Below are positions 42,742 through 51,497 of a stretch of DNA of 64,000 nucleotides, piece by piece. Both the position numbers and the translations under genes were made by a program. The number at the start of each line of letters is the position of its first letter. The stretch's first letter is position 1. Below the pieces are notes generated by a model. It saw nothing but the letters and a program-made list of their open reading frames with translations, did not search any database and was not told the origin of the DNA. The stretch comes from JAXGOI01 sp040767605 (GTDB lineage Bacteria > Bacillota > Dehalobacteriia > UBA4068), in contig JAXGOI010000001.1 in NCBI GenBank assembly GCA_040767605.1, forward strand, positions 868,001-932,000, written 5' to 3'.

Positions 42742-43839
42742 CTATTTTACCTTGCCTAATTTATATAAAATAGCTGTACGGTTATTTACCTGCAGCTTTT
42801 GCATAATATTTTCAATATGGGTTCTTACGGTTTGAGGGCTGATAAAAAGCCTTTCCCCAATTTGTTTATTTGTCAGGCCTTTGGCGATTAAATCAACAAT
42901 TGACAGCTCGCGGTTTGTAAGCTTACCGGCCGCCACAGAACCGTTATTTAGCGCCCCGGAATTAGAAGAGCTGCCGTTTTTAATATATACTACATAATTA
43001 GTGCTTAGTTTATAGCGGATATCCGGCACAAGAGTAGGGATAATTTCAAAGCGGTAACCGGTATAATCCGTATATATGCAGGTATTGCCGTTTTTAATTC
43101 CCAGCCCTATATTATTAAGGATATTACCGATAACCGTATCTATAGGATGGCGGCTGCTTTGTTTGTCTCCGGAAATTTCCCGGCAATATTCCGCGGCGGA
43201 TTGATTAAATTCCACAACCTGAAAATTATTATCTAAAATAATTACGCCTATGGGATTATTTAAAAATGAGCTTTTATATAATAGCGTTTTGCTTTTCATC
43301 TTATTTTTATCCAGAAAATATTTAAGCTCATGAGAGATAATTGTTGTAATTGTATTTACCAGAGCATGTTCTCTTTTTGTAAAATTCCCCTCGCTTTTGG
43401 GGCGCATGACCCCCATAGCCCCAATATGCTTCCCGCCGCATTTAAGGTAAATGCCTATTTCATGGTAAAAATCACATTTTTTAAAAAAATCATTATAGTA
43501 TTCAGTTCTTTCAAATGTAGAATAATCTAAAAGCTCCGTCATTAATACGGTATCTCTATTATATAAAGCCGGATGGGGAAGATTTTTATGATAAATGGGA
43601 TCTTTTTCAAAAAAATATTCTACATAATCCTTTAAAGCCTGTTTAGAAAAATTAATTCCCTCCGGCCTGAAGAAGCGGCCCTCTTCATCCGCTAAAGAAA
43701 AATATAAACAGGTAAGGCCAAACATACCGTATAATTTATCCAAAACTCTTTTAGAAAAATCTTCTTCACTATTTTGCAAAGAATCTTGAAATTCCAGGAT
43801 GAGCTTATAATCTTCCTTTAATAAAGACCTCTCATCCAT
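42742..43839 (-). CDS. LuxR-type regulator with GAF- and PAS-like sensor region
   Basis: 365 residues from ATG at 43839, chosen because GGGGGGAG precedes it; the frame remains open to 43887. Residues about 15-180 resemble a GAF fold (HIGAMGVMRPK), about 195-280 a PAS fold (NNPIGVIILDNNFQVVEFN). The LuxR HTH at about 300-360 is LTNRELSIVDLIAKGLTNKQ with PQTVRTHIENIMQKL. Likely regulator of the cupin/APC/ene-reductase block. A 400-nt leader separates it from the nearest strong promoter. Confidence 0.82.
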   Translation of the reverse strand: MDERSLLKEDYKLILEFQDSLQNSEEDFSKRVLDKLYGMFGLTCLYFSLADEEGRFFRPEGINFSKQALKDYVEYFFEKDPIYHKNLPHPALYNRDTVLMTELLDYSTFERTEYYNDFFKKCDFYHEIGIYLKCGGKHIGAMGVMRPKSEGNFTKREHALVNTITTIISHELKYFLDKNKMKSKTLLYKSSFLNNPIGVIILDNNFQVVEFNQSAAEYCREISGDKQSSRHPIDTVIGNILNNIGLGIKNGNTCIYTDYTGYRFEIIPTLVPDIRYKLSTNYVVYIKNGSSSNSGALNNGSVAAGKLTNRELSIVDLIAKGLTNKQIGERLFISPQTVRTHIENIMQKLQVNNRTAILYKLGKVK

Positions 43840-44403
43840 ATGTACTCCCCCCTTTACAGCAAAAAAACAAGTGTTATAAAGCAGCATTTATCTGAACCAC
43901 CCAAGTATAGAACTAGAAAGGCCTTTTAGTTACGGGCCGCTAAAAACATAGCGGCTAAATTTTTTATACAGGTTCAAAAATTTGCCATAAAAAGACAATT
44001 TGCCCCCAGGCCTCTTCCATGCAAAAAACAGACTTGCATTACAGGTCTTGGGGGCTCAAAATTTTTATACAGGGTTGGCCTGGCCTGAGCGCAATAAGCT
44101 CACTCTTTTTGCTTCCTGTACCCTAAAGGCCTAATATTCTGACGGCTAAATATACTAGCGGGCTAATATATCAACAGCCTAAAAATCTCGAAGCGTTTTA
44201 GGAGGATTATAAATGCAAACCCCAAAAAAACCCTCACGCAACTAAATTGTATCTCGATTCCACCCCTTTTGTCAAGGCTTAACCCCTAGGAAAGGCCTAG
44301 ATAACCATAAATAAAACCGCCAAAAACAGACCCTTTGGGGCAGCGGCCAGCCCCCTGACAGCTGCCAATATATTTATGTTTATCCCCTTAAGGCCCGCTA
44401 TAC
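43840..44403. other. 560-bp region upstream of the LuxR gene
   Basis: Contains hairpin GCCGCTA / TAGCGGC (43936-43955), a TGAACCTGTATA string (minus strand, about 43965-43980) resembling the cupin/APC site, and the promoter at 44246-44275. No gene recognised. Confidence 0.4.
44246..44275 (-). promoter_or_regulatory. strong promoter upstream of the LuxR gene
   Basis: Minus strand TTGACA (44270-44275) and TACAAT (44246-44251) with an 18-bp spacer. The first downstream gene is the LuxR regulator, which gives a leader of about 400 nt. Confidence 0.55.
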
Positions 44404-45387
44404 CTAACCGGCCAGAGCTTCCGCCAATTGGCCGGGGTTAATGCCGTTAATAAAGGCGTCAAGATCAATCCCTGTTAAGGCGTCCAGTATGGATAACCTT
44501 TCCAGAGAGACCCCCTGTAAAAGGTCCTCTAATTCCCCAATATCCCCTCTGCTGAAAAAATCCCCGTAAAAACGTACATTTTTAATACAGCCGTTTTCTA
44601 TAAACATCAAGGCAGAAAGGATGCCGGCCTGAAATTGCAGCTCCCTGCGGCAATTATAATCCGGAGATTTGCCATAATTCCACTCCCAGGTTTCGTAGCG
44701 GCCGGCTTTTAATTGATTAATGGCGGTAATATCCTCCTGGGTTAAGGCAATTTCCTGCATATTATCGGAACGGAATAAGTATTCCTTAACAATTTTGCGG
44801 AATTCCTCAATAGACAGGGCCTCTTTTAAATGCTCCCTTATATTGGTTACCCTGCTTCTGACTGATGATATACCCTTTGCGGCAAGCTTGGTTTTATTGG
44901 CTTTTAAGGCCCGGCCAAGGATATTTAAATCGGCGCTGAAAAGTAAAGTGCCATGATGCAGCAGCTTTTTTCTGGAAATATGCTGAGCCGTGCCGGAGAA
45001 CTTCATGCCGGAAATTGTCAAATCATTACGGCTGGAAAATTCCGCCTCTATACCCAAAAACGACATAATCTCTAAAATAGGCCGAGTGAAAAAGCGAAAA
45101 TCAAAATCAGCGGCGGATTCAAGGGGGGAAATAAAGCTATAATTTAAATTTCCCAAATCATGATAAACCGCCCCTCCCCCCGTTATGCGCCGCACAACTT
45201 TAATTCCCTGCTTATTCACATAATCTTCATTAATTTCCTCCAGAGTATTTTGATGCCTTCCGATTATAATGGCATTGTCGTTTTGCCAGAGCATAAAATA
45301 TTCCTCCGCCCCGGCCTTATTAAAAAGGTATTCCTCCATAGCCAGGTTAAAGCAAGGATCTGTGGAAAAGCCGTCCAGGAAGTACAT
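44404..45387 (-). CDS. lplA: lipoate-protein ligase A
   Basis: 327 residues. N-terminal catalytic domain (about 1-240): RRITGGGAVYHDLGNLNYSF (lipoyl-AMP loop, about 65-84), KFSGTAQ (about 128-134), HHGTLLFSADL (about 144-154); C-terminal accessory domain about 245-327. It activates lipoate with ATP and attaches it to the lipoyl lysine. It follows the E3 gene by 43 bp, and the lipoyl carrier protein is at 51238, so it probably serves the local 2-oxoacid dehydrogenase. Confidence 0.92.
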   Translation of the reverse strand: MYFLDGFSTDPCFNLAMEEYLFNKAGAEEYFMLWQNDNAIIIGRHQNTLEEINEDYVNKQGIKVVRRITGGGAVYHDLGNLNYSFISPLESAADFDFRFFTRPILEIMSFLGIEAEFSSRNDLTISGMKFSGTAQHISRKKLLHHGTLLFSADLNILGRALKANKTKLAAKGISSVRSRVTNIREHLKEALSIEEFRKIVKEYLFRSDNMQEIALTQEDITAINQLKAGRYETWEWNYGKSPDYNCRRELQFQAGILSALMFIENGCIKNVRFYGDFFSRGDIGELEDLLQGVSLERLSILDALTGIDLDAFINGINPGQLAEALAG

Positions 45388-45429
45388 AGGCCCTCCTTAT
45401 ATTATCAGTTTTAAAATGGTTTGTTTAGT

Positions 45430-46806
45430 TTAAATATTAATGGGTTTACCCAGAGCCAGATAGGCGGCTTCTGCAATTGCCTCGCTGATAGTAGGATGAG
45501 GATGAATAATAGAGGCAATTTCTTCTATTGTCATACCCCGGTTTAGGGCAAGAGCCCCTTCCATAATCATTTCCGTAGCGCCGGGAGCCAATATATGCAG
45601 ACCAAGTAAAGCCCCGTCCCCCTTAGAGAAAAGCACCTTAACCATGCCGGCCGGCCGCCCCATAATCTGGGCCTTGCCGCTGGCTGCCAAAGGGAAAACC
45701 CCCTTGCCGTAAGGAATTGATTTCCGGATAATTTCCTCTTCCGTCATACCCACCGAGGCAAATTCCGGCCGACTGTATAAGCAGGCGGGGATTATGGCAT
45801 TATCTATTTTAAGGCGCCCCGCAAAAAATACCTCAGCCAGAGAGATGCCCTCCGCCGAAGCCAAATGGGCTAATTGAATACCGCCTTTAACATCTCCAAT
45901 GGCTCCGATATGCTTTTTATTAGTCAGGAGGAGAGAATCAACTAAAATACCCTCCGGAAGGGCTTTAATTCCGGCTTTTTCTATTTGCAGTTCAGAAAAC
46001 TCCGCCCTCCGGCCTGTGGCGCAAAGAACAAGGCTGCTTAAAACGGCTTTTTCAATACCTTTTTGCTGATATTTAACTATAAAATCTCCGCCGTCTTCTT
46101 TTTGCACATCCACTATATCGGCATTTAGCTCGATATTAATTTTTTGCCTTTTTAAAGCTTTACGCAGAGCCCCGGCTATTTCCCTATCAAAGCCGGGTAA
46201 AATTTCGTCGCAATATTCCAATACCGTAACTTTTACCCCCAGGGCATTAAAAATTCCGGCAAACTCAATTCCGATTACCCCTCCCCCAAGTATAATTAGG
46301 CTTTCAGGCAATTCCTCTAAATTTAAAATTGCATCGCTATCTATAATATGCTGATTGTTTTCAAGGCTCCGGGGCCTTTTAGGTACCGCCCCGGTGGCGA
46401 TAATAAACTTTTTGCCCCTCAGGATTTGGCCGTTTACTGAAATACTCTCCTCGTCTATGAAAGCAGCCGCCCCATTATAAATTTGAACACCGTTTTTTTG
46501 GAGCAAGCCCTCTATACCCCGGGATAAATTATTTACCAGCTTATTTTTTCTTTCCCTGATAATCTTAAAATCAAGAGACTTTATTTCGGCCTCAATTCCA
46601 AAGGCGGCGGCCTCTTTTAAATCACTCAGCCTTTTGGCGGATTCTATAAAAGCCTTTGTGGGTATACAGCCCTTATTGAGACAAACTCCCCCTAAGGCGG
46701 CTTTTTCCACCAGGGCGGTTTTGGCGCCTAATTGGGCGCCCCGAATTGCCGCCGTATATCCCCCCGGGCCCCCGCCGATAACAATTAAATCATAATCAAA
46801 GAGCAT
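45430..46806 (-). CDS. lpdA: dihydrolipoyl dehydrogenase (E3)
   Basis: 458 residues. FAD motif GGGPGGYTAAI (about 10-20), redox CLNKGCIPTK (Cys about 42 and 47), NAD motif GGGVIGIE (about 174-181), GDVKGGIQLAHLA, and the dimer-interface catalytic HPHPTISEA (about 437-445). It reoxidises dihydrolipoamide with NAD+. It has no lipoyl domain of its own. With lplA it serves the E1/E2 operon at 51-54 kb. Confidence 0.94.
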   Translation of the reverse strand: MLFDYDLIVIGGGPGGYTAAIRGAQLGAKTALVEKAALGGVCLNKGCIPTKAFIESAKRLSDLKEAAAFGIEAEIKSLDFKIIRERKNKLVNNLSRGIEGLLQKNGVQIYNGAAAFIDEESISVNGQILRGKKFIIATGAVPKRPRSLENNQHIIDSDAILNLEELPESLIILGGGVIGIEFAGIFNALGVKVTVLEYCDEILPGFDREIAGALRKALKRQKINIELNADIVDVQKEDGGDFIVKYQQKGIEKAVLSSLVLCATGRRAEFSELQIEKAGIKALPEGILVDSLLLTNKKHIGAIGDVKGGIQLAHLASAEGISLAEVFFAGRLKIDNAIIPACLYSRPEFASVGMTEEEIIRKSIPYGKGVFPLAASGKAQIMGRPAGMVKVLFSKGDGALLGLHILAPGATEMIMEGALALNRGMTIEEIASIIHPHPTISEAIAEAAYLALGKPINI

Positions 46807-46869
46807 CGCTTAATCCTCGCTTTTACTTTGTCTTTTATCCTTCCAAAGGGTTTAACCTTCCTTAATTAT

Positions 46870-46918
46870 AGAACCTTATTACAGAACCTTATTTAGAACC
46901 TTATTTAGAACCTTATTA
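46870..46918. repeat. tandem repeat, 12-13-bp units
   Basis: Four successive copies of AGAACCTTATT with 1-2 extra bases, between the E3 gene and the symporter terminator. Confidence 0.8.
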
Positions 46919-46998
46919 TATAACTTTGCCCGTATAGGCATAGTATTCTCTTTATATGGTCTCTATTAACGCAGGCTAATTATACTTTATATTCCTTT

Positions 46999-47039
46999 AA
47001 ACAGCTTTAGAGGGCCGGGAAGGCCCCCCAAAGCTGTTT
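46999..47039. terminator. terminator of the symporter gene
   Basis: AAACAGCTTT / AAAGCTGTTT with inner GGGCC / GGCCC pairing and T5 or A-rich flanks, 28 bp past the stop codon. Confidence 0.75.
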
Positions 47040-47066
47040 TTTATAAGGGTTTGGTAATATTTAACT

Positions 47067-48584
47067 TTAGGCTAATTCTATTGTGCTGCTATAATCAACA
47101 TCGTCTTTCTCCGCAAGAGCAAAGAGCTCTTCAACACGCTTTTCGGGCTTGGAGAGCAAGCCGAAGAGTACTATCAGGCCGCAGTTAACCAAGCCGCCGA
47201 TTATACCCCCGGTATAGCCGAAAACGCTGTTGCCGGCAAAAACATAAATGCCGTAGGTTACAAGTAAGCCAAAAATAAAGCCCGAGGCAACACCTTTAAT
47301 ATTTGCCCGCTTCCAATAGACGCCGAAGAGCATCATAGGAACAAATTGCAGCAGGCCTTCAAATAAACCAAGGGCGATAGCGTAAAGATTGGGTAAGTTC
47401 ATTAAAGCGATAATTAAGGCAATAACGGTATAAACTACCAGGGTAGTACGGATAAGCCGCAGCCTTTCCGCCTCTGTGCGAACTTTTTTGGAGCCTTTTA
47501 TAAATATCTCGGAAATTGTTACGGCATGGGAGCTCATAACCGTAGAGACCAAGCTCATGCCCGCGGCCACCACAACAATGGCGGCAAAACCCAAATACCA
47601 GGGGCCAAAGGCATAATCCGCCAGGCCGAAGAAAACAAGCTCACTGCCAAGCAAAGCCTCGGCGCCGGGAACTAAAAGCCCGCCTGAAGCAATGGTGAAT
47701 TGGAAAGCGCATACCAGCAAAGTTAAAAACCCGCCTACAAAAGCGCACTTTTTAATATCCAAGGGGTTTTGGGCGGTAAAGAGCCGGGTAAAATAGCTAA
47801 GCTGGCATAAATTGCCGATACTGGCCAGGGTTACAATGGAAAGCCAATAATGGATATTGTAATCCCCCCCATGGGTAACGGTTAAATTTTCCGGCATCAT
47901 GGCATAAATGCCGCTCCACATATCTCCGAAGCCGCCGTAAAGTTTATAGGCCATAAAAAGGAAGCCCACAGAAATAACCATACTGGATAAAATACCCTGT
48001 ACCAGCTCTGTCCAGGCTACAGCCCGCATTCCGCTGTAAAGCACATAAGCCATAACGAAGGCAACAATAATAATTGTAGCCAGGCGATGCGGTATTTTAC
48101 CATAAGTAATTGCTTCTACTAAGGAACCCATGGCATAAAACTCCATTATTACCCAGGGTGCCTCTACAATTAAAGCCATAAGGGCAAAAAAGCGGGTAAA
48201 TTTTCTATTATTATAGCGTACCTGAACAAAGTCGGGCATTACCACCATTTTATACTCTTTGCCCCAAATAAAACCCTTGTGGGCCATTAAGTACATAAAT
48301 AAATAACAGGTGGCCGAATAACAAATGATGTACATGGAGACTAAACCCTCGCCGGCAGACCAGGAAAACCAACTGGTATACAGGGATGAGGTTGTAAAAG
48401 TACCTACATAGGTAAAGAGCACTAAAGTCCAGTGGAAGGAACGGCTGCCTACGGCAAATTCCTCAACGGTCGCTTCCTGCATTTTAGAACCTTTAAAAAT
48501 AAAGGCCGTGAAGAACATAACCATAAAGTAAACCAGCATAATGCCAATGGTAATAATAACCTTTCCCGAAGAATACTCAAGCAT
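47067..48584 (-). CDS. sodium:solute symporter (SSS family)
   Basis: 505 residues from ATG at 48584, which lies 9 nt after AAGGAG and overlaps the preceding stop by 8 nt (ATGCTTGA). About 13 membrane helices. EFAVGSRSFHWTLVLFTYVG (about 26-45) and SLVSTVMSSHAVTISEIF (about 348-365, SAxMSS-type Na site) mark the family. The preceding gene encodes a small membrane protein of the kind that accompanies some SSS transporters. In this block it probably imports the substrate of the dehydrogenases. Confidence 0.9.
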   Translation of the reverse strand: MLEYSSGKVIITIGIMLVYFMVMFFTAFIFKGSKMQEATVEEFAVGSRSFHWTLVLFTYVGTFTTSSLYTSWFSWSAGEGLVSMYIICYSATCYLFMYLMAHKGFIWGKEYKMVVMPDFVQVRYNNRKFTRFFALMALIVEAPWVIMEFYAMGSLVEAITYGKIPHRLATIIIVAFVMAYVLYSGMRAVAWTELVQGILSSMVISVGFLFMAYKLYGGFGDMWSGIYAMMPENLTVTHGGDYNIHYWLSIVTLASIGNLCQLSYFTRLFTAQNPLDIKKCAFVGGFLTLLVCAFQFTIASGGLLVPGAEALLGSELVFFGLADYAFGPWYLGFAAIVVVAAGMSLVSTVMSSHAVTISEIFIKGSKKVRTEAERLRLIRTTLVVYTVIALIIALMNLPNLYAIALGLFEGLLQFVPMMLFGVYWKRANIKGVASGFIFGLLVTYGIYVFAGNSVFGYTGGIIGGLVNCGLIVLFGLLSKPEKRVEELFALAEKDDVDYSSTIELA

Positions 48585-48870
48585 TGCCCACATCTCCTTC
48601 CATTGGGTGGTTTAAAGCCTTTTTAGCCTGAAGCTCCCGTTTTTTCTGGGTATAATCCAATAAATACAAGCCCCCCATAGATAGGCAAATTATTAGGGGG
48701 AAGAAGTAAATACAAAATTGGGCCAGGGGAATAACACCAAAAACCCATTTAGAGGGGTCAGGCGTATTCCAGCCTATAATATTAGGATTAATCATAAGAA
48801 TGAAGCAAACGGCAATAATGCCAATCAGTACATAATATAGCGGATTCCGTTTCTTTTTTTCTTGACTCAT
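48577..48870 (-). CDS. small membrane partner of the SSS symporter
   Basis: 97 residues from ATG at 48870 (GGGGAG 7 nt upstream). Two membrane helices (about 10-27 and 45-64), with WNTPDPSKWVFGVIPLAQF between them, like the short DUF3311/DUF997-type proteins found directly upstream of SSS symporter genes. The C-terminus is charged. Its function is probably assembly or modulation of the transporter. It overlaps the symporter start, which supports one-to-one production. Confidence 0.7.
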   Translation of the reverse strand: MSQEKKKRNPLYYVLIGIIAVCFILMINPNIIGWNTPDPSKWVFGVIPLAQFCIYFFPLIICLSMGGLYLLDYTQKKRELQAKKALNHPMEGDVGNA

Positions 48871-49029
48871 TACGGCACTCCCCATTTCTTATTTGATAAC
48901 ATACCGGCATATATAAAAGCCGGGGAATCAACCAGGGCAACTAAGTTTTTTCACCCCCTTTAGAAATAGTCTGCTGCTATTAAAGCACCCTTGCCTCCCC
49001 TTTAAAATCCGGCAGGGGCCGCTGCAGAT

Positions 49030-50025
49030 TTACTCGAAGGAAAGCAGTATTTTAATATCCTTTTTATCCTTAGCCGCCAAAGACCCAAAAGCCTTCGGGG
49101 CTTCTTTTCCCGGCACAATGCTGGAAACCAGCCAGGAAAAATCATATTTTCCGCTGCCGATTAATTCAACAGCCTCAACCATTTCCTGGAAGGTATAGGC
49201 ATTATTCCCCTGAATATGCAACTCTTTATTAACCAGTAAATTAATATCAACTACCGGCAGCTTTTCGTAAAGGGCGGTAACAAATACCGTACCCTCCGGC
49301 TCTACCGCATCCAAAGCCAGGTTAAGGGCAATTTCAGCTCCGGCGCAATCCACAACCTTAGAAAAGCTTTTAAAGGCGCTTTTTTTATAATCGCTTAGTA
49401 TTTCATCGGCCCCGCAAAGCTTGGCCTGTTCCCGGCGGTAGGGGTCAATATCTATAAGAGTTACAGAGGCGGCCTTATAAACATTCTTAAGCATATAGGC
49501 TATTAGAAGGCCAATAGGTCCGCCGCCGAAAACCGCCACCCTATCCTTAGGCCCGCAGGCAATTCTTTTTGCCGCATGAAGGGCCACCGTTACCGGCTCC
49601 GTTACCCCGGCCTGAATTAAATCAACACCATCTTTAAATTTAATTAAAATATCGGTATCTAAAGCAACATATTCCGCAAAGCAACCGGGGCGGCATTCGC
49701 CAATAAAGCTTATCCCCAGGCAATGCAGGGTATCTCCATTTTGGCAGGGGGCGCATTTTCCGCAATATACGCCGGGATGACCTACAACAAGGTCCCCCTT
49801 CTTAAAACCTGAGCCCTCCGGGGCTTTTTCAATTCTGCCTATAAACTCATGGCCTAAAGTTTCCGGGGCATAGGTCATAAACATACCTTCTCTGTAAATG
49901 TGCAAGTCTGACCCGCATATTCCCCCATATATAACCTTAATTAGCGCCTGATTACTTTCGGGCTGGGGAATAGGCAATTCTTCAACGCGGATATCTCCGG
50001 GAGCATAATATCTTACGGCAAGCAT
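49030..50025 (-). CDS. zinc-dependent medium-chain alcohol dehydrogenase
   Basis: 331 residues. Catalytic Zn ligands in GGICGSDLH (about 35-43) and GHEFIG (about 58-63); structural Zn CGKCAPCQNGDTLHC (about 88-102); NAD loop GGGPIGLL (about 167-174). Nearest families are 2,3-butanediol, sorbitol and threonine dehydrogenases. Beside an SDR and an acetoin-type dehydrogenase operon, a role in 2,3-butanediol or a related vicinal diol is plausible, though not proven by sequence. Confidence 0.85.
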   Translation of the reverse strand: MLAVRYYAPGDIRVEELPIPQPESNQALIKVIYGGICGSDLHIYREGMFMTYAPETLGHEFIGRIEKAPEGSGFKKGDLVVGHPGVYCGKCAPCQNGDTLHCLGISFIGECRPGCFAEYVALDTDILIKFKDGVDLIQAGVTEPVTVALHAAKRIACGPKDRVAVFGGGPIGLLIAYMLKNVYKAASVTLIDIDPYRREQAKLCGADEILSDYKKSAFKSFSKVVDCAGAEIALNLALDAVEPEGTVFVTALYEKLPVVDINLLVNKELHIQGNNAYTFQEMVEAVELIGSGKYDFSWLVSSIVPGKEAPKAFGSLAAKDKKDIKILLSFE

Positions 50026-50099
50026 ATTTTAACCTCCTTTAAAAAATTAATCCGTATTCCGGCGGTTTCCCTAAATTAGTAATTAAATATTCCAGCTTA

Positions 50100-50141
50100 T
50101 TTAACCTGTCATCTTTAACCGGCCATCTTTAACCGGCCATC
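50100..50141. repeat. tandem repeat, 3 x 14 bp, containing the SDR stop codon
   Basis: TTTAACCTGTCATC, then two copies of TTTAACCGGCCATC. The last copy includes the final codons and stop of the SDR gene, so the gene end has been tandemly copied downstream. Confidence 0.85.
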
Positions 50142-50914
50142 CAGCCGCCGTCAACAATAATATAGGTCCCTGTCATATAGTCGCTGGCCTCGGAAGAAAG
50201 CAGTAAAATAGGCCCGGCAATATCCTTGGGGCCGCCGGCGCGCTGCATGGGAATATTACGCATAATCGCCTTAAGGTCGTCTTCGCAGTGGATAAATAAA
50301 TCAGCCATAGGGGTTTGGCAAAAGCCGGGGCAAATTGCGTTTACCTGGATATTGTGGGGGGCCAATTCCATAGCCATGCTTTTAGAATATAAAAGCACCC
50401 CGGCTTTGCCGGCTGCGTAAATACAAGAACCCTCCATGCCCAAAAAGGCATTTATGGATGAGATATTAACAATTTTACCGCCCTGCCCCCGGGCTACCAT
50501 GGTTTTGGCAACCTCCTGGGCAACAAAGAAGCTGCCCCGCATATTAACATTATTAATATAATCAAAGTTTTCAGGGGTAACATCCAATACATGTTTGCAA
50601 TCATCGGTACCGGCATTATTTACTAAAACATCTATTCTGCCATGGTCTTTAATAATTTGGCCAACCATTGCCTTAATAGTATCGGTCTTGCTTACATCTA
50701 CCGTATAGGCATGGGCAAGGCCGCCATCTTCCACTATGCCGTCTACCGTGGCTTTAACGGCCTTTTCATTAACATCGGCACAGCAAACAGTGGAACCGAG
50801 CTCCGCAAAAACATGGGAATAGCCCTTCCCCAAACCGGACCCGGCCCCGGTAATTAAAACAATTTTACCGCTTACATCAAAAGGATTGCGATTACCAAAA
50901 ATAGCGTTTTTCAT
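50129..50914 (-). CDS. short-chain dehydrogenase/reductase
   Basis: 261 residues, classical SDR: TGAGSGLGKG cofactor loop (about 21-30), NNAG (about 98-101), SSINAF with catalytic Ser (about 151), YAAGK with Tyr and Lys (about 165-169), PGFCQTP. Asp in VCCADVN at the end of beta-2 suggests NAD(H). Relatives include gluconate 5-dehydrogenase and acetoin/diacetyl reductases. Start ATG after GGAGGATTTAAT. It faces away from the dehydrogenase operon across the dyad-rich region. Confidence 0.88.
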   Translation of the reverse strand: MKNAIFGNRNPFDVSGKIVLITGAGSGLGKGYSHVFAELGSTVCCADVNEKAVKATVDGIVEDGGLAHAYTVDVSKTDTIKAMVGQIIKDHGRIDVLVNNAGTDDCKHVLDVTPENFDYINNVNMRGSFFVAQEVAKTMVARGQGGKIVNISSINAFLGMEGSCIYAAGKAGVLLYSKSMAMELAPHNIQVNAICPGFCQTPMADLFIHCEDDLKAIMRNIPMQRAGGPKDIAGPILLLSSEASDYMTGTYIIVDGGWMAG

Positions 50915-51039
50915 ATTAAATCCTCCGTTTCTGTTTGCCGGACCAAACGCCGGCCTGTAAATAGCTTTAAAGGCAATATCCTTGCTTTTGCCCTAAAATA
51001 TATAGTACTTACACCATTATATCTTTCATAATTCATAAA

Positions 51040-51131
51040 CAACATACGTAATATGTTGCAATATTCACTTATAAAGATACGACATATGTCAGATAGATAT
51101 CTGAAGCATATACATTATATTATGTGTATAT
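51040..51131. promoter_or_regulatory. four inverted repeats in the divergent SDR / 2-oxoacid dehydrogenase promoter region
   Basis: CAACATA-N5-TATGTTG (51040-51058), GACATATGTC (51081-51090), TCAGATA-GA-TATCTGA (51089-51104), and ATATACA-N10-TGTATAT (51108-51131). Such density is expected of a bacterial enhancer or complex operator controlling both directions. No confident -35/-10 pair could be chosen. Confidence 0.55.
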
Positions 51132-51237
51132 AGTCTAATCTTTTGGGTTTTTGCCTATGGGCAATCCTATTTGGTTTTGCCGGGGCGGCCAAAGAGCCGA
51201 AGCTATCAGCAATTATTTTTAGGAAGGGGAGATAAAT

Positions 51238-51477
51238 ATACTTACCAAAATTCTGATGCCGAAATATGGCCATACAATGGAAAAAGGAGAAATTATCGAG
51301 TGGTTGGTCGCCGAGGGAGACGCCGTAAAAGCAGGAGATATTGTTTGCGAAATTTCTTCTGAAAAGATTACTAATAATCTGGAAAGCACCGTTAGCGGCT
51401 TGGTAAAATCCTTGCTCTTTGAAGAAGGAGACGAGGTTGAGGTTGGCGTCCCCATAATGGAGATTGAAAGCGAATAA
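51238..51477 (+). CDS. free-standing lipoyl-carrier protein
   Basis: 79 residues if started at an ATA codon at 51238, 73 from the first ATG at 51256. The ATA is preferred because AGGAAGGGGAG ends 6 nt before it and LTKILMPKYG restores the usual N-terminal strand of lipoyl domains; the ATG lies 24 nt from any ribosome site. The lipoylated Lys is in EISSEKITNNLES (about residue 43 from ATA). Normally this domain is the N-terminus of E2; here it is a separate gene before the E2 core. Confidence 0.85.
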   Translation: MLTKILMPKYGHTMEKGEIIEWLVAEGDAVKAGDIVCEISSEKITNNLESTVSGLVKSLLFEEGDEVEVGVPIMEIESE

Positions 51478-51497
51478 AGAAAATTTGGGGTGATACT

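Noticed and set aside
44213..44245. Plus-strand 10-residue ORF with an excellent AGGAGG site
   Set aside because: No plus-strand gene follows (the next genes are on the minus strand) and it overlaps the minus-strand promoter region; probably chance.
44308..44330. Third full copy of the dispersed intergenic repeat
   Set aside because: Only about 20 bp match (ATAAATAAAACCGCCAAAAA); the rest diverges, so it is noted but not called as a copy.
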